From an uncultured Christensenella sp. (GTDB taxonomy: Bacteria; Bacillota; Clostridia; Christensenellales; Borkfalkiaceae), in contig CAJTJC010000004.1 in NCBI GenBank assembly GCA_910576655.1, positions 65,264-129,263 on the forward strand: DNA of 64,000 nt, in the 5' to 3' direction. The notes beneath the pieces were generated by a model. The model was not told the DNA's origin and did no database searches. It worked only from the letters and a program-made list of their open reading frames with translations. Positions 25,875 through 35,642 of the stretch are shown piece by piece (position 1 is the stretch's first letter; each line of letters opens with the position of its first letter). The position numbers and the translations under genes are program-made.

Positions 25875-25893
25875 GGTATATACTACGATACGA

Positions 25894-25923
25894 TTGATTT
25901 TTTTATTCGTTATGTGCTATAAT
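25894..25923 (+). promoter_or_regulatory. Promoter of mrnC operon
   Basis: TTGATT at 25894-25899 and TATAAT at 25918-25923 have an 18-bp spacer, before the GTG at 25958. Confidence 0.6.
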
Positions 25924-25957
25924 TATATAAGAAAAATTAGCGGGAAACAGGCGAAAC

Positions 25958-26347
25958 GTGTTTGATTTATTAACTACAATCACCGAAAAGGAAGCAAGAA
26001 TTTTAAGCCCCGTAACGCTTGCGTTCGTGGGCGACGCGGTGTATTCGCTGTACGTTCGCGAACGGTTAGTGCTTACTACCGATTTCAATACGGGCACGCT
26101 GCAAAAGCTGACCTCTGTCGAGGTTTCAGCCCACGGTCAGAGCGAACTGCTTGAAAAAATTCAGCCCCTGTTCACCGAAGAGGAAAACGATATTTTCAAG
26201 CGCGGCAGAAACGCGAAAAAATCCACGCGCAGCAAAAGCGCAAGCGTGGCTGAATATAATCGCTCGACGGGGTTCGAGGCGGTTTTGGGCTATCTGTACC
26301 TCACGGGTCAGTATCAAAGAATTTCCCGACTTTTGGAAGCTTTATGA
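25958..26347 (+). CDS. mrnC: Mini-ribonuclease III
   Basis: The 129-residue protein is an RNase III catalytic domain without a double-stranded-RNA-binding domain: LAFVGDAVYSLYVRE at the start and FEAVLGYLYLTG at the end. In Bacillus it trims 23S rRNA ends. It begins with GTG; no alternative Met precedes the domain. It ends in an ATGA overlap with the rRNA methyltransferase gene. Confidence 0.93.
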   Translation: MFDLLTTITEKEARILSPVTLAFVGDAVYSLYVRERLVLTTDFNTGTLQKLTSVEVSAHGQSELLEKIQPLFTEEENDIFKRGRNAKKSTRSKSASVAEYNRSTGFEAVLGYLYLTGQYQRISRLLEAL

Positions 26348-27057
26348 AGACGGAAGGACGCAACGCAGTTTCGGAGCTGCTTAAAACCGATAAAAACATT
26401 GAAAAAATAATGATAGAAAAGGACGTGCAGGGCTCGCTTAAAAGCATTTTTGCCGAGGCGCGCAAAAGGGGCGTTCGCGTGCAGTTCGTCGAAAGACGCG
26501 CGCTGGATAAGCTAAGCGCCGAAAAGCGGCATCAGGGCGTAATTGCGTTCACCTCGGACTTCAATTATTCTACGCTTGACGACGTTATATCTTCCAAAAC
26601 GGAAAACGGCTTTATTATCCTCTGCGACGGAATAGAGGACGTTCATAATCTCGGCTCGATTATCCGCGTAGCCGAATGTGCGGGCGCCGACGGCGTCGTT
26701 ATACCCGCAAACAATTCCGCAAGCGTTACAGAGGCTGTCGTCCGCATTTCCGCGGGCGCTGCGAATCATATAAAGGTAGCAAAGGTTAACTCGCTCAACC
26801 GCGCCGTGGACGAGCTTAAAAAAAGAAATTACTGGCTGTACGCGTTAGAAGCGGACGGTACGAGTATTTACGACGCCGATTTAACGGGCAATATCGCAAT
26901 AGTAGTCGGCGGCGAGGACAGCGGTGTCAAGCGCCTTACGCGCGAGAAATGCGATTTCACGCTATCCATACCCTTAAAGGGCAAGGTTAATTCTCTGAAC
27001 GCTTCGGTCGCGCTCGGTATAGCCGCATACGAGGCGGTGAGGAAACGCAATGTCTGA
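26344..27057 (+). CDS. rlmB: 23S rRNA (guanosine-2'-O-)-methyltransferase RlmB-type
   Basis: This 237-residue SpoU-family enzyme has an L30e-like N-terminal domain (about 1-75) and the SPOUT motifs NLGSIIRVAE, VVGGEDSGV and IPLKGKVNSLNASVALGI. It methylates a ribose in 23S rRNA or tRNA; the rlmB label follows from its mrnC-rlmB-sigH neighbourhood. It is coupled to mrnC and overlaps sigH by 8 nt. Confidence 0.9.
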   Translation: MKTEGRNAVSELLKTDKNIEKIMIEKDVQGSLKSIFAEARKRGVRVQFVERRALDKLSAEKRHQGVIAFTSDFNYSTLDDVISSKTENGFIILCDGIEDVHNLGSIIRVAECAGADGVVIPANNSASVTEAVVRISAGAANHIKVAKVNSLNRAVDELKKRNYWLYALEADGTSIYDADLTGNIAIVVGGEDSGVKRLTREKCDFTLSIPLKGKVNSLNASVALGIAAYEAVRKRNV

Positions 27058-27601
27058 CGAGCAGCTCGCGCTTGCCTGTCAGGGCGGCGACAAGTCGGCG
27101 TGGGAAACGCTGTATACCAAGTATAAGCCCGTCGTTTTGTGTATTGCGCGCAGGTTCTTTCTGAGCGGCGGCGAAACGGAGGACCTCGTTCAGGAGGGTA
27201 TGTGCGGGCTGTATTCCGCGGTTACGGGTTTCAGGGCTGACAGCGGTCGTTTTTCTTCGTACGCGGGCAGGTGCATACACAACCGCATAGTGGACGCGGT
27301 TAAAAAAAGCAACGGCGCAAAGCATTCCGCGCTCAACAATTTTTTGCCTATTATGGAGGTCGGGGCTCAGTGGGTTTCTGGCGACAACCCCGAGGACGAG
27401 CTTATCGGGCGCGAGGAAAAGCACGAGTTTTTGCAAAAAATGAGCAAGGTACTGTCCTCGCTCGAATTTAAGGCGCTGATTATGTACACGGACGGTATGA
27501 CCATGTCGGAAATTTCGTCCGCTTTGGGTAAAAACACCAAAAGCATAGATAATGCGATAAATCGCGCAAAAAACAAATTACAGAATTTATTAACGGAGTA
27601 A
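27050..27601 (+). CDS. sigH: RNA polymerase sigma factor SigH (Spo0H-type)
   Basis: The 183-residue sigma-70 family protein has region 2 (EDLVQEGMCGLYSAVTGF) and a region 4 helix-turn-helix (MSEISSALGKNTKSIDNAINRAK). Its place after rlmB is the classical spo0H order, so a SigH role in starting sporulation is likely. The protein is somewhat short of the usual 210-220 residues. GAGG precedes the ATG. Confidence 0.88.
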   Translation: MSDEQLALACQGGDKSAWETLYTKYKPVVLCIARRFFLSGGETEDLVQEGMCGLYSAVTGFRADSGRFSSYAGRCIHNRIVDAVKKSNGAKHSALNNFLPIMEVGAQWVSGDNPEDELIGREEKHEFLQKMSKVLSSLEFKALIMYTDGMTMSEISSALGKNTKSIDNAINRAKNKLQNLLTE

Positions 27602-27603
27602 AA

Positions 27604-29232
27604 ATGGCTTATCTTGCGTTTTACAGAACTTTCAGACCCGTTTCGTTCGATACGGTCGTGCGGCAGGAGCATATCGTCCGCACGCTCAAAAATCAGATAT
27701 CGACGGGTAAAATAGGTCACGCATACCTGTTTTGCGGACCGCGCGGCACCGGTAAAACGACGCTTGCAAAGATATTTGCGCGGGCAATCAACTGCGAAAG
27801 CCCCGTCGACGGTTCGCCCTGCGGTAAGTGCGAAGTCTGCAAATCGCTGAGCGCAGGCGCAAGCCTCGATATTTCCGAAATAGACGCGGCGTCGAACAAC
27901 GGCGTTGACGAAATGCGCGATTTGAGGGAAAAGGTGCAGTACCCGCCGGTATCGGGCAGATACAAGGTTTATATTATCGACGAGGTGCACATGCTCACGT
28001 CGTCCGCGTTCAACGCGGTGTTAAAGACGCTTGAAGAGCCGCCCGCCCACGCGGTATTCATACTCGCCACGACTGAGCCGCAGAAAATCCCCGCGACGAT
28101 ACTTTCGCGCTGTATGCGGTTCGATTTCAAGCTGATACCCCAAAAGGATTTGGAGCAGCTGATTAAATCGGTCTACGGGCAGGTGGGCAAGCAGTACGAG
28201 GACGAGGCGGTTTCCGCAATAGCCCGCGCAGGCAACGGCAGCGCGCGCGACAGTCTGTCTATCGCGGATATGTGCGCGTCGTATTCGGGTGGAAAGCTTA
28301 CCTATGCCGACGTTAACGAGGTTCTCGGCAGCGCGGACTTCACGGCTATCAGCAAGCTTTGCGAAAGCATTTTGACGGAAAACGCCGCGGCTGCGCTTTC
28401 GGGCGTGGAGAGTATTCTCTCTACGGGTAAAAGCGTAGGCGTGCTTTTAAAGGATTTACTGAATTTTCTCAACAACTGTTCGGTAGTAAAAATTTGCAAA
28501 AACGCGCGGGAGATTGTCAATATTCCGCAGGAATCATACAATAGAATAGAGAGCATCGTTTCGGACTGCGACGGGCATAAGCTGCTCCGCGTAACCGAAA
28601 TTCTCGCGGAGGCGGAGGGGGATATGCGCTACGCGCTCAATCCGAAAATAACCTTCGAGACCGCGGTGCTTAAATGCGCAATGCCGAGCGCGGACTACAA
28701 TATCGACGCGCTTATTGGTCGGATTGCCGAGCTTGAAAGGCAGATAAAAAACGGCGTTACCGTAAAGCAGGCGTCCAAGCTTATTACAGAGGAAGATGTT
28801 TCGCCTTTTAAGGAAGAAAAACGGCAGAGCGTACCGCTCAGCGCCGCGCCCGTAAATGCGCAGCCCACCGTTTTCGACAGCGCTCCGCCAGTCCGAGAGG
28901 TGCGCATGCTCAACGAGGGCGAAAAGGACGGTATTTTTACAAAGCTTATCAGGCTGCTGCGCACCACGCGCAAGAACGCAGTGCTGTTTACGCTCTGTAT
29001 GGACGTCGGCAACTTTTTCGAGGGCGACAAAATGGTGCTTACGACCGACAGCGAGGCGGTGTATAAGGGCTTGACAAAGGCGGACAACGCAAGCTTTCTT
29101 GCGGATACGCTGTTAGAGCTCGGGGTAGGCTCGCACGAGGTAAGGCTCAAAAAAAAGGGTGAAAGCGAATACGATAAAGCTGTCAGAGAGCTGAAAAGCA
29201 ATTTTGACGGAATAGATATAGAAATCAGATAA
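27604..29232 (+). CDS. dnaX: DNA polymerase III subunit gamma/tau
   Basis: The 542-residue clamp-loader ATPase has the Walker A motif GPRGTGKT (about 45-52), the zinc site CGKCEVC, a DEVHML Walker B and the SRC sensor ILSRCMRFDF. It loads the sliding clamp at replication forks. The C-terminal region from about 370 is variable, as expected for tau. AACGGAG precedes the ATG. It is followed by ybaB and recR in the conserved order. Confidence 0.97.
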   Translation: MAYLAFYRTFRPVSFDTVVRQEHIVRTLKNQISTGKIGHAYLFCGPRGTGKTTLAKIFARAINCESPVDGSPCGKCEVCKSLSAGASLDISEIDAASNNGVDEMRDLREKVQYPPVSGRYKVYIIDEVHMLTSSAFNAVLKTLEEPPAHAVFILATTEPQKIPATILSRCMRFDFKLIPQKDLEQLIKSVYGQVGKQYEDEAVSAIARAGNGSARDSLSIADMCASYSGGKLTYADVNEVLGSADFTAISKLCESILTENAAAALSGVESILSTGKSVGVLLKDLLNFLNNCSVVKICKNAREIVNIPQESYNRIESIVSDCDGHKLLRVTEILAEAEGDMRYALNPKITFETAVLKCAMPSADYNIDALIGRIAELERQIKNGVTVKQASKLITEEDVSPFKEEKRQSVPLSAAPVNAQPTVFDSAPPVREVRMLNEGEKDGIFTKLIRLLRTTRKNAVLFTLCMDVGNFFEGDKMVLTTDSEAVYKGLTKADNASFLADTLLELGVGSHEVRLKKKGESEYDKAVRELKSNFDGIDIEIR

Positions 29233-29245
29233 ATCGGAGGATGCA

Positions 29246-29605
29246 ATGGCAGGTTTTAAAGGCAACGGCGGAATGGGAAATATGCAGAATTTAATGCGTC
29301 AGGCTCAGAAAATGCAGGAGCAGATGCAGGAAGCTAATAGGGAGCTTGACGACTGGGAAATCGTCGGTCTGTCCGGCGGAGGCGAAGAGGGCGACGAAAC
29401 CGTCGTCGTATATATGAACGCAAAAAAAATAATCAACGGAATAGAATTCGGCAGTAAGCTTTCCGAAACTATCGACATTACCGACGAGGACGATATCGAA
29501 ATGCTCGAGGACCTTATTATGGCTGCGATAAACGACGGCTACAAAAAGGCGGACGAGGTCTACAACGAAAAGATGGGGCCCTTCGCAAATTCGGGTCTGA
29601 TTTGA
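29246..29605 (+). CDS. ybaB: YbaB/EbfC-type nucleoid-associated protein
   Basis: The 119-residue protein has the family's N-terminal helix rich in Gln and Met ([17 protein letters not shown]) and a beta core [15 protein letters not shown]. It is a small dimeric DNA-binding protein found in nearly all bacteria between dnaX and recR. Ribosome-binding site GGAGG. Confidence 0.93.
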   Translation: MAGFKGNGGMGNMQNLMRQAQKMQEQMQEANRELDDWEIVGLSGGGEEGDETVVVYMNAKKIINGIEFGSKLSETIDITDEDDIEMLEDLIMAAINDGYKKADEVYNEKMGPFANSGLI

Positions 29606-29606
29606 C

Positions 29607-30200
29607 ATGGATATTTTTATCGAACCTATCGGTAAGCTCATAAACGAGTTTTCAAAGCTTCCGGGCGTCGGCAAAAAGACGGCGCAACGCTATGCGTACA
29701 AGATTATAGGAATGACTGACGCGGAGGCAAAGGCTTTTGCGGACAGCATAATCAACTGCAAAAGCAAGGTCCGCTATTGTAGAATATGCGGCAACTTTAC
29801 CGAAGAAGAAGTCTGCGCAATATGTAAAAAGCGCGACGGCGCTACTATTTGCGTTGTTAAAGAGCCGAAGGACGTCATTGCCATGGAAAAGCTGCACGAG
29901 TATAAAGGCGTATATCACGTCCTGCACGGCGTAATCAGCCCCATGGACGGAGTAGGACCCAACGACATACGTATTAAAGAGCTGCTGTCCCGCGTGAGCG
30001 ACGGAACGGTTACCGAGGTGATAATGGCAACCAATCCGGACGTAGAGGGCGAAGCTACGGCAATGTACGTCGCAAAAATTTTAAAGCCACTCGGCATAAA
30101 CGTAACTCGTCTTGCGCACGGCATACCTATCGGCAGCGAGCTGGAGTACACCGACGAGGTTACTTTGTCCCGCGCGCTGTTGGAAAGAAAGAGCATATAA
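29607..30200 (+). CDS. recR: Recombination protein RecR
   Basis: The 197-residue protein has the helix-hairpin-helix [15 protein letters not shown], a four-cysteine zinc finger (CRICGN, CAIC) and a Toprim domain with [15 protein letters not shown]. It works with RecF and RecO to load RecA at gaps. It starts 1 nt after the ybaB stop. Length is normal. Confidence 0.97.
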   Translation: MDIFIEPIGKLINEFSKLPGVGKKTAQRYAYKIIGMTDAEAKAFADSIINCKSKVRYCRICGNFTEEEVCAICKKRDGATICVVKEPKDVIAMEKLHEYKGVYHVLHGVISPMDGVGPNDIRIKELLSRVSDGTVTEVIMATNPDVEGEATAMYVAKILKPLGINVTRLAHGIPIGSELEYTDEVTLSRALLERKSI

Positions 30201-30213
30201 TTTTAGGTGAATT

Positions 30214-31203
30214 ATGAAGGTAAGTGTTTTAGGATGCGGACGGTGGGGTTCGTTTATCGCTTGGTATCAGGCAACGGTATTAAAAAACGAGGTGATTTCC
30301 TGGGGACCCGAGGGCGACTATTCCTACGAAATTTTAAAAAATACGGGTAGAAACGAGTACGTCACGCTCGATAAAAACATAACGCTGACGTGCGATTTAC
30401 GGCTTGCGTTAGAAAGCGCGGACGTCATTATCATATCTATTTCGTCGCAGGGACTGCGCGGCTTTATGCAAAGAATAACCGCCTTCAACGTCAAGGACAA
30501 GCCCTTCGTGCTTTGTATGAAGGGTATCGAGGTGGATACGGGTAAGCGCCTTTCCGAGGTGCTGACCGAAAGTGGAATTTCACCCGATAAAATTGCGGTG
30601 TGGGTAGGTCCGGGACATATTCAGGCGTTTACGCAGGGTATACCGAACTGTATGGTAATCGACAGTGCGTCGGAAAGCTTAAAGCGCAGCCTTGCCGACA
30701 GCTTTAAAAGCAATTTAATCAGGTTTTACTACGGTAACGATTTAATCGGCACGGAAATAGGCGCGGCAGCCAAAAACGTACTCGGTATCGCGGCGGGCGT
30801 GCTTGACGGAAGCGGATACGTCAGCTTGAAGGGGCCGCTTATGGCAAGGGGAGCAAACGAGGTCGGCAGACTTATTGCCGCTCTGGGCGGCAAATTCCAG
30901 TCCGCTTACGGGCTTGCGCACCTCGGCGACTACGAAACAACGCTGTTTTCCGAGTATTCTCACAACCGTAAGTACGGTGAAATGATGGCGCACGGCACCA
31001 AGTTCGAAAAGCTTGCCGAGGGCGTTATGACCGCGAAGGCAATGAAAAAGCTGGGCGATAAGTACGGCGTCGATTTGCCCCTTACGAGTGCGGTATACGA
31101 GGCGTGCTTCCTGTCCCGAGTTTTCGAAAGCGGCGACGGCGCAAAGCACTGCATGGAAATAATTTTAAAGCTTTTCGAGCGTAGCACAAAAAGCGAATTT
31201 TAA
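30214..31203 (+). CDS. gpsA: NAD(P)H-dependent glycerol-3-phosphate dehydrogenase, divergent
   Basis: The 329-residue protein has the Rossmann motif GCGRWGSFIAWY at the N-terminus and a C-terminal domain with AAKNVLGIAAGVLDG and LAHLGDYETT, as in GpsA, which makes glycerol-3-phosphate for phospholipids. Two signatures differ from the family norm: the usual GPSHAEE is GPGHIQAF, and the usual GxGDLxxT is HLGDYETT. It therefore looks like a divergent GpsA; a different substrate is possible. Confidence 0.8.
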   Translation: MKVSVLGCGRWGSFIAWYQATVLKNEVISWGPEGDYSYEILKNTGRNEYVTLDKNITLTCDLRLALESADVIIISISSQGLRGFMQRITAFNVKDKPFVLCMKGIEVDTGKRLSEVLTESGISPDKIAVWVGPGHIQAFTQGIPNCMVIDSASESLKRSLADSFKSNLIRFYYGNDLIGTEIGAAAKNVLGIAAGVLDGSGYVSLKGPLMARGANEVGRLIAALGGKFQSAYGLAHLGDYETTLFSEYSHNRKYGEMMAHGTKFEKLAEGVMTAKAMKKLGDKYGVDLPLTSAVYEACFLSRVFESGDGAKHCMEIILKLFERSTKSEF

Positions 31204-31233
31204 GGTAACACTAAAAATAAAGAGGCAACTGAT

Positions 31234-33066
31234 TTGTTAAGAGAAGATTTAAGAAACGTAGCAATTATCGCGCACGTCGACCACGGCAAAACAACGCTCG
31301 TCGACGCGCTGCTTAAACAGAGCAATACGTTCCGCGACAACCAGTCGGTGGAAGAAAGAGTTATGGACTCTAACGATTTGGAGCGCGAAAGAGGAATAAC
31401 CATACTTGCAAAAAACACGTCCGTACATTACAAGGGCGTTAAAATAAACGTCGTCGACACGCCGGGACACGCCGATTTTTCTGGCGAGGTAGAGCGCGTA
31501 ATGATGATGGTTAACGGCGTTCTCGTACTCGTCGACGCGGCAGAGGGCCCCATGCCCCAGACCCGTTTCGTCGTGCAGAAGGCGCTTGAAATGGGGCATA
31601 GGCTGATAATAGTCGTAAATAAAATCGACCGCCCCGACGCCCGCCTTACCGAGGTTCAGGACGAAATTTTAGAGCTTTTGTTAGAGCTTGACGCCTCGGA
31701 CGACCAGCTTTTAAGCCCCGTCGTTTGGTGCTCGGGCAGGAACGGCACGGCAACCCTCGATTTGAACAAAGAGGGCAAGGATTTAGAGCCGCTTTTTGAA
31801 ACTATAATAAACCACATTCAGCCTATGGAAGTAGACGAAAAGGGCCCCGCCCAACTGCTCGTTTCGTCGATAGACTATAACGAGTATGTCGGCAGAATAG
31901 GTATCGGCAGAATAGAGCGCGGCGTGGTCAACGCGGGGCAGAGCGTCGTCGTCACCAACTACAACAATATGCACATGAACGTAGCGGGTAAAATCGCCAA
32001 CCTTTATCAGATTGACGGCTTGCAGCGCGTAGCCTGCGAGACGGCGCGCGCTGGCGATATAGTCTGCTTTTCGGGGCTTGAAAAAATAAATATAGGCGAC
32101 ACCGTCTGCGCGCCAGACTGCGTGGAAGCACATAAGTTTGTCAAGATAACAGAGCCGACCGTCGAAATGACCTTTTCTGTAAACGATTCGCCCTTTGCGG
32201 GCAAAGAGGGTAAGTGGGTCACTACACGCCATATAAGGGACAGGCTGTTCCGCGAGCTGCTGAGAGACGTTTCTTTAAGGGTAGAGGAAACGGACTCCGC
32301 CGACAGCTACCGCGTATGCGGCAGGGGCGAAATGCACCTATCGATACTCATTGAGAATATGCGCCGCGAGGGATACGAGTTTCAGGTATCCACTCCTCGC
32401 GTAATGTTCAAAGAGGTAGGGGGCGTAAAAATGGAGCCCATGGAAAAGCTCATCGTGGACGTTCCCGACGACGCTACGGGCTCGGTATTCCAGAGCATGG
32501 GCAACCGCAAGGGCGAGCTTCTGCACATGAGCGCGATAGGCAGTCGTACGCGCCTCGAATTTATCGTACCCGCGCGCGGACTGTTCGGCTACAAATCGGA
32601 ATTTCTCACCTCGACCCGCGGAGAGGGCGTTATGAACAGTGTATTTTTCGAATATCAGCCTTATAAAGGCGACTTCTCGCGCAGGGACACGGGCTCGCTC
32701 GTCGCGTTCGAAACGGGCGAGGCGGTGACGTACGGACTTTTCAACGCTCAGGGCAGGGGAGCGCTGTTTATCGGCGCGGGTACGCCCGTTTACGAGGGTA
32801 TGGTGGTAGGCGAATCGCCTAAAAACGAGGATATTAACGTCAACGTGTGCAAGACCAAGCACCTTACAAACACGCGTTCGAGTTCGAGCGACGACGCATT
32901 GCGGCTTATAACCCCCAAGCGTATGAGCCTTGAAGAGTGCCTTGAATTTATCGGCGACGACGAGCTTTTGGAAATAACGCCCAAAAATATCAGAATAAGA
33001 AAACGCATATTAAACAGCGAGCTGCGCGCAAAGGCGAACGCCAAAATAAAGAAAGGTATAGTTTAA
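31234..33066 (+). CDS. typA: Ribosome-binding GTPase TypA/BipA
   Basis: This 610-residue translational GTPase has [17 protein letters not shown] and NKIDRPDA motifs, then elongation-factor-like domains and the BipA-specific C-terminus. It helps ribosome assembly and function under stress. The start codon is TTG, preceded by GAGG; the usual first residues ([20 protein letters not shown]) fit. A hairpin terminator follows. Confidence 0.97.
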   Translation: MLREDLRNVAIIAHVDHGKTTLVDALLKQSNTFRDNQSVEERVMDSNDLERERGITILAKNTSVHYKGVKINVVDTPGHADFSGEVERVMMMVNGVLVLVDAAEGPMPQTRFVVQKALEMGHRLIIVVNKIDRPDARLTEVQDEILELLLELDASDDQLLSPVVWCSGRNGTATLDLNKEGKDLEPLFETIINHIQPMEVDEKGPAQLLVSSIDYNEYVGRIGIGRIERGVVNAGQSVVVTNYNNMHMNVAGKIANLYQIDGLQRVACETARAGDIVCFSGLEKINIGDTVCAPDCVEAHKFVKITEPTVEMTFSVNDSPFAGKEGKWVTTRHIRDRLFRELLRDVSLRVEETDSADSYRVCGRGEMHLSILIENMRREGYEFQVSTPRVMFKEVGGVKMEPMEKLIVDVPDDATGSVFQSMGNRKGELLHMSAIGSRTRLEFIVPARGLFGYKSEFLTSTRGEGVMNSVFFEYQPYKGDFSRRDTGSLVAFETGEAVTYGLFNAQGRGALFIGAGTPVYEGMVVGESPKNEDINVNVCKTKHLTNTRSSSSDDALRLITPKRMSLEECLEFIGDDELLEITPKNIRIRKRILNSELRAKANAKIKKGIV

Positions 33067-33098
33067 CCGCGCATAAACCGCCTTATAGCATAATATAA

Positions 33099-33131
33099 TA
33101 TACCACCGCAGTACGCGGCGGTATATTTTTT
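33099..33131 (+). terminator. Terminator after typA
   Basis: TATACCACCGC pairs, with one mismatch, with GCGGCGGTATA, followed by a T run. Confidence 0.75.
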
Positions 33132-33144
33132 ATAGGCGGCGGAT

Positions 33145-33396
33145 ATGGAAACATCACATTCAATTTCAATAGAGCAGTGCAAAAGAATAACCGCAACGGC
33201 GATTGACAGCGTGGACGCGTTTTCGGATAAGCAAATAATTTTGTCCTATCCCGCGGGCAGAATAGTGGTTGCAGGCAGCGGTATGAAAATAGTCAACTTT
33301 TCCAAAAGCGGCGGCTCGTTCGCGGCGACGGGCGATATAACCTCGGTCAGGTATCTTTCAAAGGGGATGGGGCTTAAAGGCAAGCTGTTCAAATAG
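33145..33396 (+). CDS. yabP: Sporulation protein YabP
   Basis: The 83-residue protein belongs to the YabP/YqfC family: VDAFSDKQIILSYPAGRIVVAG and GDITSVRYL. YabP helps spore cortex formation in Bacillus. Its TAG overlaps the GTG start of yabQ. It begins after the typA terminator, with a weak GGCGG ribosome-binding site. Confidence 0.85.
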   Translation: METSHSISIEQCKRITATAIDSVDAFSDKQIILSYPAGRIVVAGSGMKIVNFSKSGGSFAATGDITSVRYLSKGMGLKGKLFK

Positions 33397-33749
33397 TGGA
33401 TATTTTCTATTTTATAACCTGCACGTGCTGCGGGATATTAAGCGGAATAGTCTACGACGTGTTGTATATCGCCCGATGTATCGTCTGCGGCGTGCATAAA
33501 AGCAGCTATTCTTTAAAGGACAGAATTTTCACTATCGTATGCGATTTGGTGTACTGTCTGTTTTTCGCGGCGGCGTTCGTTTTCGTATCCGTTCTTTTCG
33601 GGTTCAGCAATTTAAGGCTGTTCATGATACTCGGCTGCGTGCTCGGCGCGATATTATATTTGAAAAGTTTTCATTTATTTGTTGCATTTTTTGTAAATAA
33701 GTTGTATAATAAAATCAAACTAAGTAAATTGGATAATAATAATGACTGA
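33396..33749 (+). CDS. yabQ: Spore cortex protein YabQ
   Basis: The 117-residue membrane protein has hydrophobic segments at about 3-25, 47-70 and 78-100 and the YabQ-like GILSGIVYDVLYIARC start. It starts with GTG (TAGTG overlap with yabP). In Bacillus, YabQ localises to the outer forespore membrane and is needed for cortex. A yabP-yabQ-divIC order is conserved. Confidence 0.85.
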   Translation: MDIFYFITCTCCGILSGIVYDVLYIARCIVCGVHKSSYSLKDRIFTIVCDLVYCLFFAAAFVFVSVLFGFSNLRLFMILGCVLGAILYLKSFHLFVAFFVNKLYNKIKLSKLDNNND

Positions 33750-33999
33750 GGAAAAGCGCAACCGCATATTAGCGGCTGTTACTGTCAACGTAATACTATT
33801 GATAGCTATTCTTGCTGCGGTAATTATTTATCAGATTATCGAAATTAAAATAGTTTCGCGCAACAGGGAAGAAATAATAAAGAAAATAGAGTATTTACAG
33901 AACGAAACCGATAAAACCGAGAACACCCTCGACTACTATCAATCTTACGAGGGACTGTTGGAGCTTGCGTATAAATACGGCTTCGTTTTCGGCAAATGA
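33742..33999 (+). CDS. divIC: Septum formation initiator DivIC/FtsB-like
   Basis: The 85-residue protein has one membrane segment (about 12-33) followed by a coiled coil (EEIIKKIEYLQNETDKTENT), as in FtsB/DivIC, which links divisome proteins. It overlaps yabQ by 8 nt, and its TGA overlaps the ATG of the phosphatase gene. Confidence 0.82.
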   Translation: MTEEKRNRILAAVTVNVILLIAILAAVIIYQIIEIKIVSRNREEIIKKIEYLQNETDKTENTLDYYQSYEGLLELAYKYGFVFGK

Positions 34000-34862
34000 T
34001 TATGAAAATCGGTGTTATAGATATAGGTTCGAATTCCGTCCGCCTTGCATTAACGGCAGACGGAAAAACTTTATTTAAAAGGATAAAAACAACCCGCCTT
34101 TCCGAGGGGCTTTCTTTTACTGGCAAGCTTTGCGGAGCCGCGATAGAGCGAACTGCGCAGGCGGTTGCTGAATTTGCAGCTCAGGCAAAAAGGGAGGGAG
34201 CGGAAAAACTGTTCGCGTTTACTACGGCGGCGGTGCGTTCCGCTTCAAACGGCGGCGAGTTTGTCGCCCGCGCACGCGAGCTCGGCGTTGCGGTGGAGGT
34301 CATAAGCGGCGAAACCGAGGCTGAAATCGGGCTTTTGGGCGCGCTCGGCAATGCTGACGGCGGTATAATCGATTTGGGCGGCGCAAGCTGCGAGGTTACC
34401 GTTCGCAGCGGCGGCAAAACCCTTTACGCTAAGAGCGTGGACGTCGGCGCGGTGCGGCTTTTGGACGTATGCGGAAGAAGCAGGGACAAGCTGGAAGAAT
34501 ATATACGCGCCAAGCTTCCCGAGTACGGCGTTTTTAACGCTTCGCAGTATGCAATGTACGGCGTAAGCGGTACGGCAACAACGCTTGCGGCGTGCAAGCA
34601 AAATCTTAAAGAGTACGACCCCGACGTGGTTCACGGCACGGTGCTGACCGCGGAAGACGTCGGCTGTTTTGCCGAAAAATTTCTCGCGCTTTCGGTCGAG
34701 GAAATAAAAAATCTCGGCGGCGTAGTCGTCTGGCGGGCGGACGTCATAGGCGGCGCAAGTCTGTTTTTGTACAGGCTTATGCAGTATATGGGCATTAAAG
34801 AAATTACGGTGTCCGAAAGCGATAATTTAGAGGGCTATTTGATTTACAAAGGTGAAGTATGA
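33996..34862 (+). CDS. Ppx/GppA-family phosphatase
   Basis: The 288-residue protein has the actin-like ATPase motifs DIGSNSVRLAL, TTAAVRSA and GIIDLGGASCEV of exopolyphosphatases and pppGpp phosphatases. It covers the core domain only and lacks the C-terminal domain of longer Ppx proteins. It may hydrolyse polyphosphate or pppGpp. Two Met codons (33996 and 34002) are possible starts. The next gene overlaps its stop (ATGA). Confidence 0.85.
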   Translation: MIMKIGVIDIGSNSVRLALTADGKTLFKRIKTTRLSEGLSFTGKLCGAAIERTAQAVAEFAAQAKREGAEKLFAFTTAAVRSASNGGEFVARARELGVAVEVISGETEAEIGLLGALGNADGGIIDLGGASCEVTVRSGGKTLYAKSVDVGAVRLLDVCGRSRDKLEEYIRAKLPEYGVFNASQYAMYGVSGTATTLAACKQNLKEYDPDVVHGTVLTAEDVGCFAEKFLALSVEEIKNLGGVVVWRADVIGGASLFLYRLMQYMGIKEITVSESDNLEGYLIYKGEV

Positions 34863-35605
34863 AATTATTGTGGACGATAGCGGTCAAAGCGGTTACGTTC
34901 GTGCTTTTGGCGGTTTGCGGCACTTTGGTCATATTCGACAGCAGCAGCTGGATGGGCGCGGTTGCCACGGGAATAGTTATGGTAATATCGTTTCCGCTTT
35001 CGGCAATTTTGCACGAGCTCGGTCATACGCTTTTCGGCGCGGCGGTCAAAATCAAGGCTGTACCCGACAAAGATTTTTTAAAGCAAACCTTGCTTAACTG
35101 GTGGGATGCGTCAAGCTGCAAAATAATCCCCGGAACGGAAGAGGGGCTGCGCGGAAGAATAATTTTTACGGCAATCGGCGGCGCAGCGGTCAATTCTCTG
35201 TTTATTGTTTTGGGCATAGTTGCTCTTTGCGTCGACGCCGTCCCGACGGAGCTTTGCGCGCTTTTGCCTGCTTCCTTCAATCTTTTAGCGCTCAATGCGT
35301 TGCCGTTTAATTTCGACGGAGGCAAAAGCGACGGCGCGGTAATTGCCGAGCTTATAAAAAACGGCGACGAAGCAAAGGTTTTACTTGCGGTGTTAAAGGT
35401 GCAGGCGCAGGTTTTGGGCGGCAAACCGATAAATGAAATAGACGAAAAGCTTCTCTTCGACCTGCCGCAAATCCGCGAGGACGACGTAAGCTTCATATCT
35501 TTGTGCGAGCTTCGCTACGAATACTTTGCGGCGCAGGGGGATACCGAAAACGCCGAAAAATGGCGCGCACGCTTTGAAGAGTTAAAAAAAGAATACTTGA
35601 ATTAA
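34859..35605 (+). CDS. HELGH membrane metalloprotease, site-2-protease-like
   Basis: The 248-residue protein has membrane segments near 8-27 and 38-60 with the zinc motif H52-E53-L-G-H56 inside the second, a further pair around 98-125 and 135-155, and NLLALNALPFNFDGG, which resembles the M50 N-x-x-P-x-x-x-x-DGG motif. It is thus likely an intramembrane or membrane-embedded protease. The C-terminal 90 residues form a soluble helical domain. It is coupled to the Ppx-like gene. Whether it works in spore signalling like SpoIVFB is unknown. Confidence 0.65.
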   Translation: MKLLWTIAVKAVTFVLLAVCGTLVIFDSSSWMGAVATGIVMVISFPLSAILHELGHTLFGAAVKIKAVPDKDFLKQTLLNWWDASSCKIIPGTEEGLRGRIIFTAIGGAAVNSLFIVLGIVALCVDAVPTELCALLPASFNLLALNALPFNFDGGKSDGAVIAELIKNGDEAKVLLAVLKVQAQVLGGKPINEIDEKLLFDLPQIREDDVSFISLCELRYEYFAAQGDTENAEKWRARFEELKKEYLN

Positions 35606-35642
35606 AAAACTGCGATAAACACAATTTAGCGGAGGAATTTAG

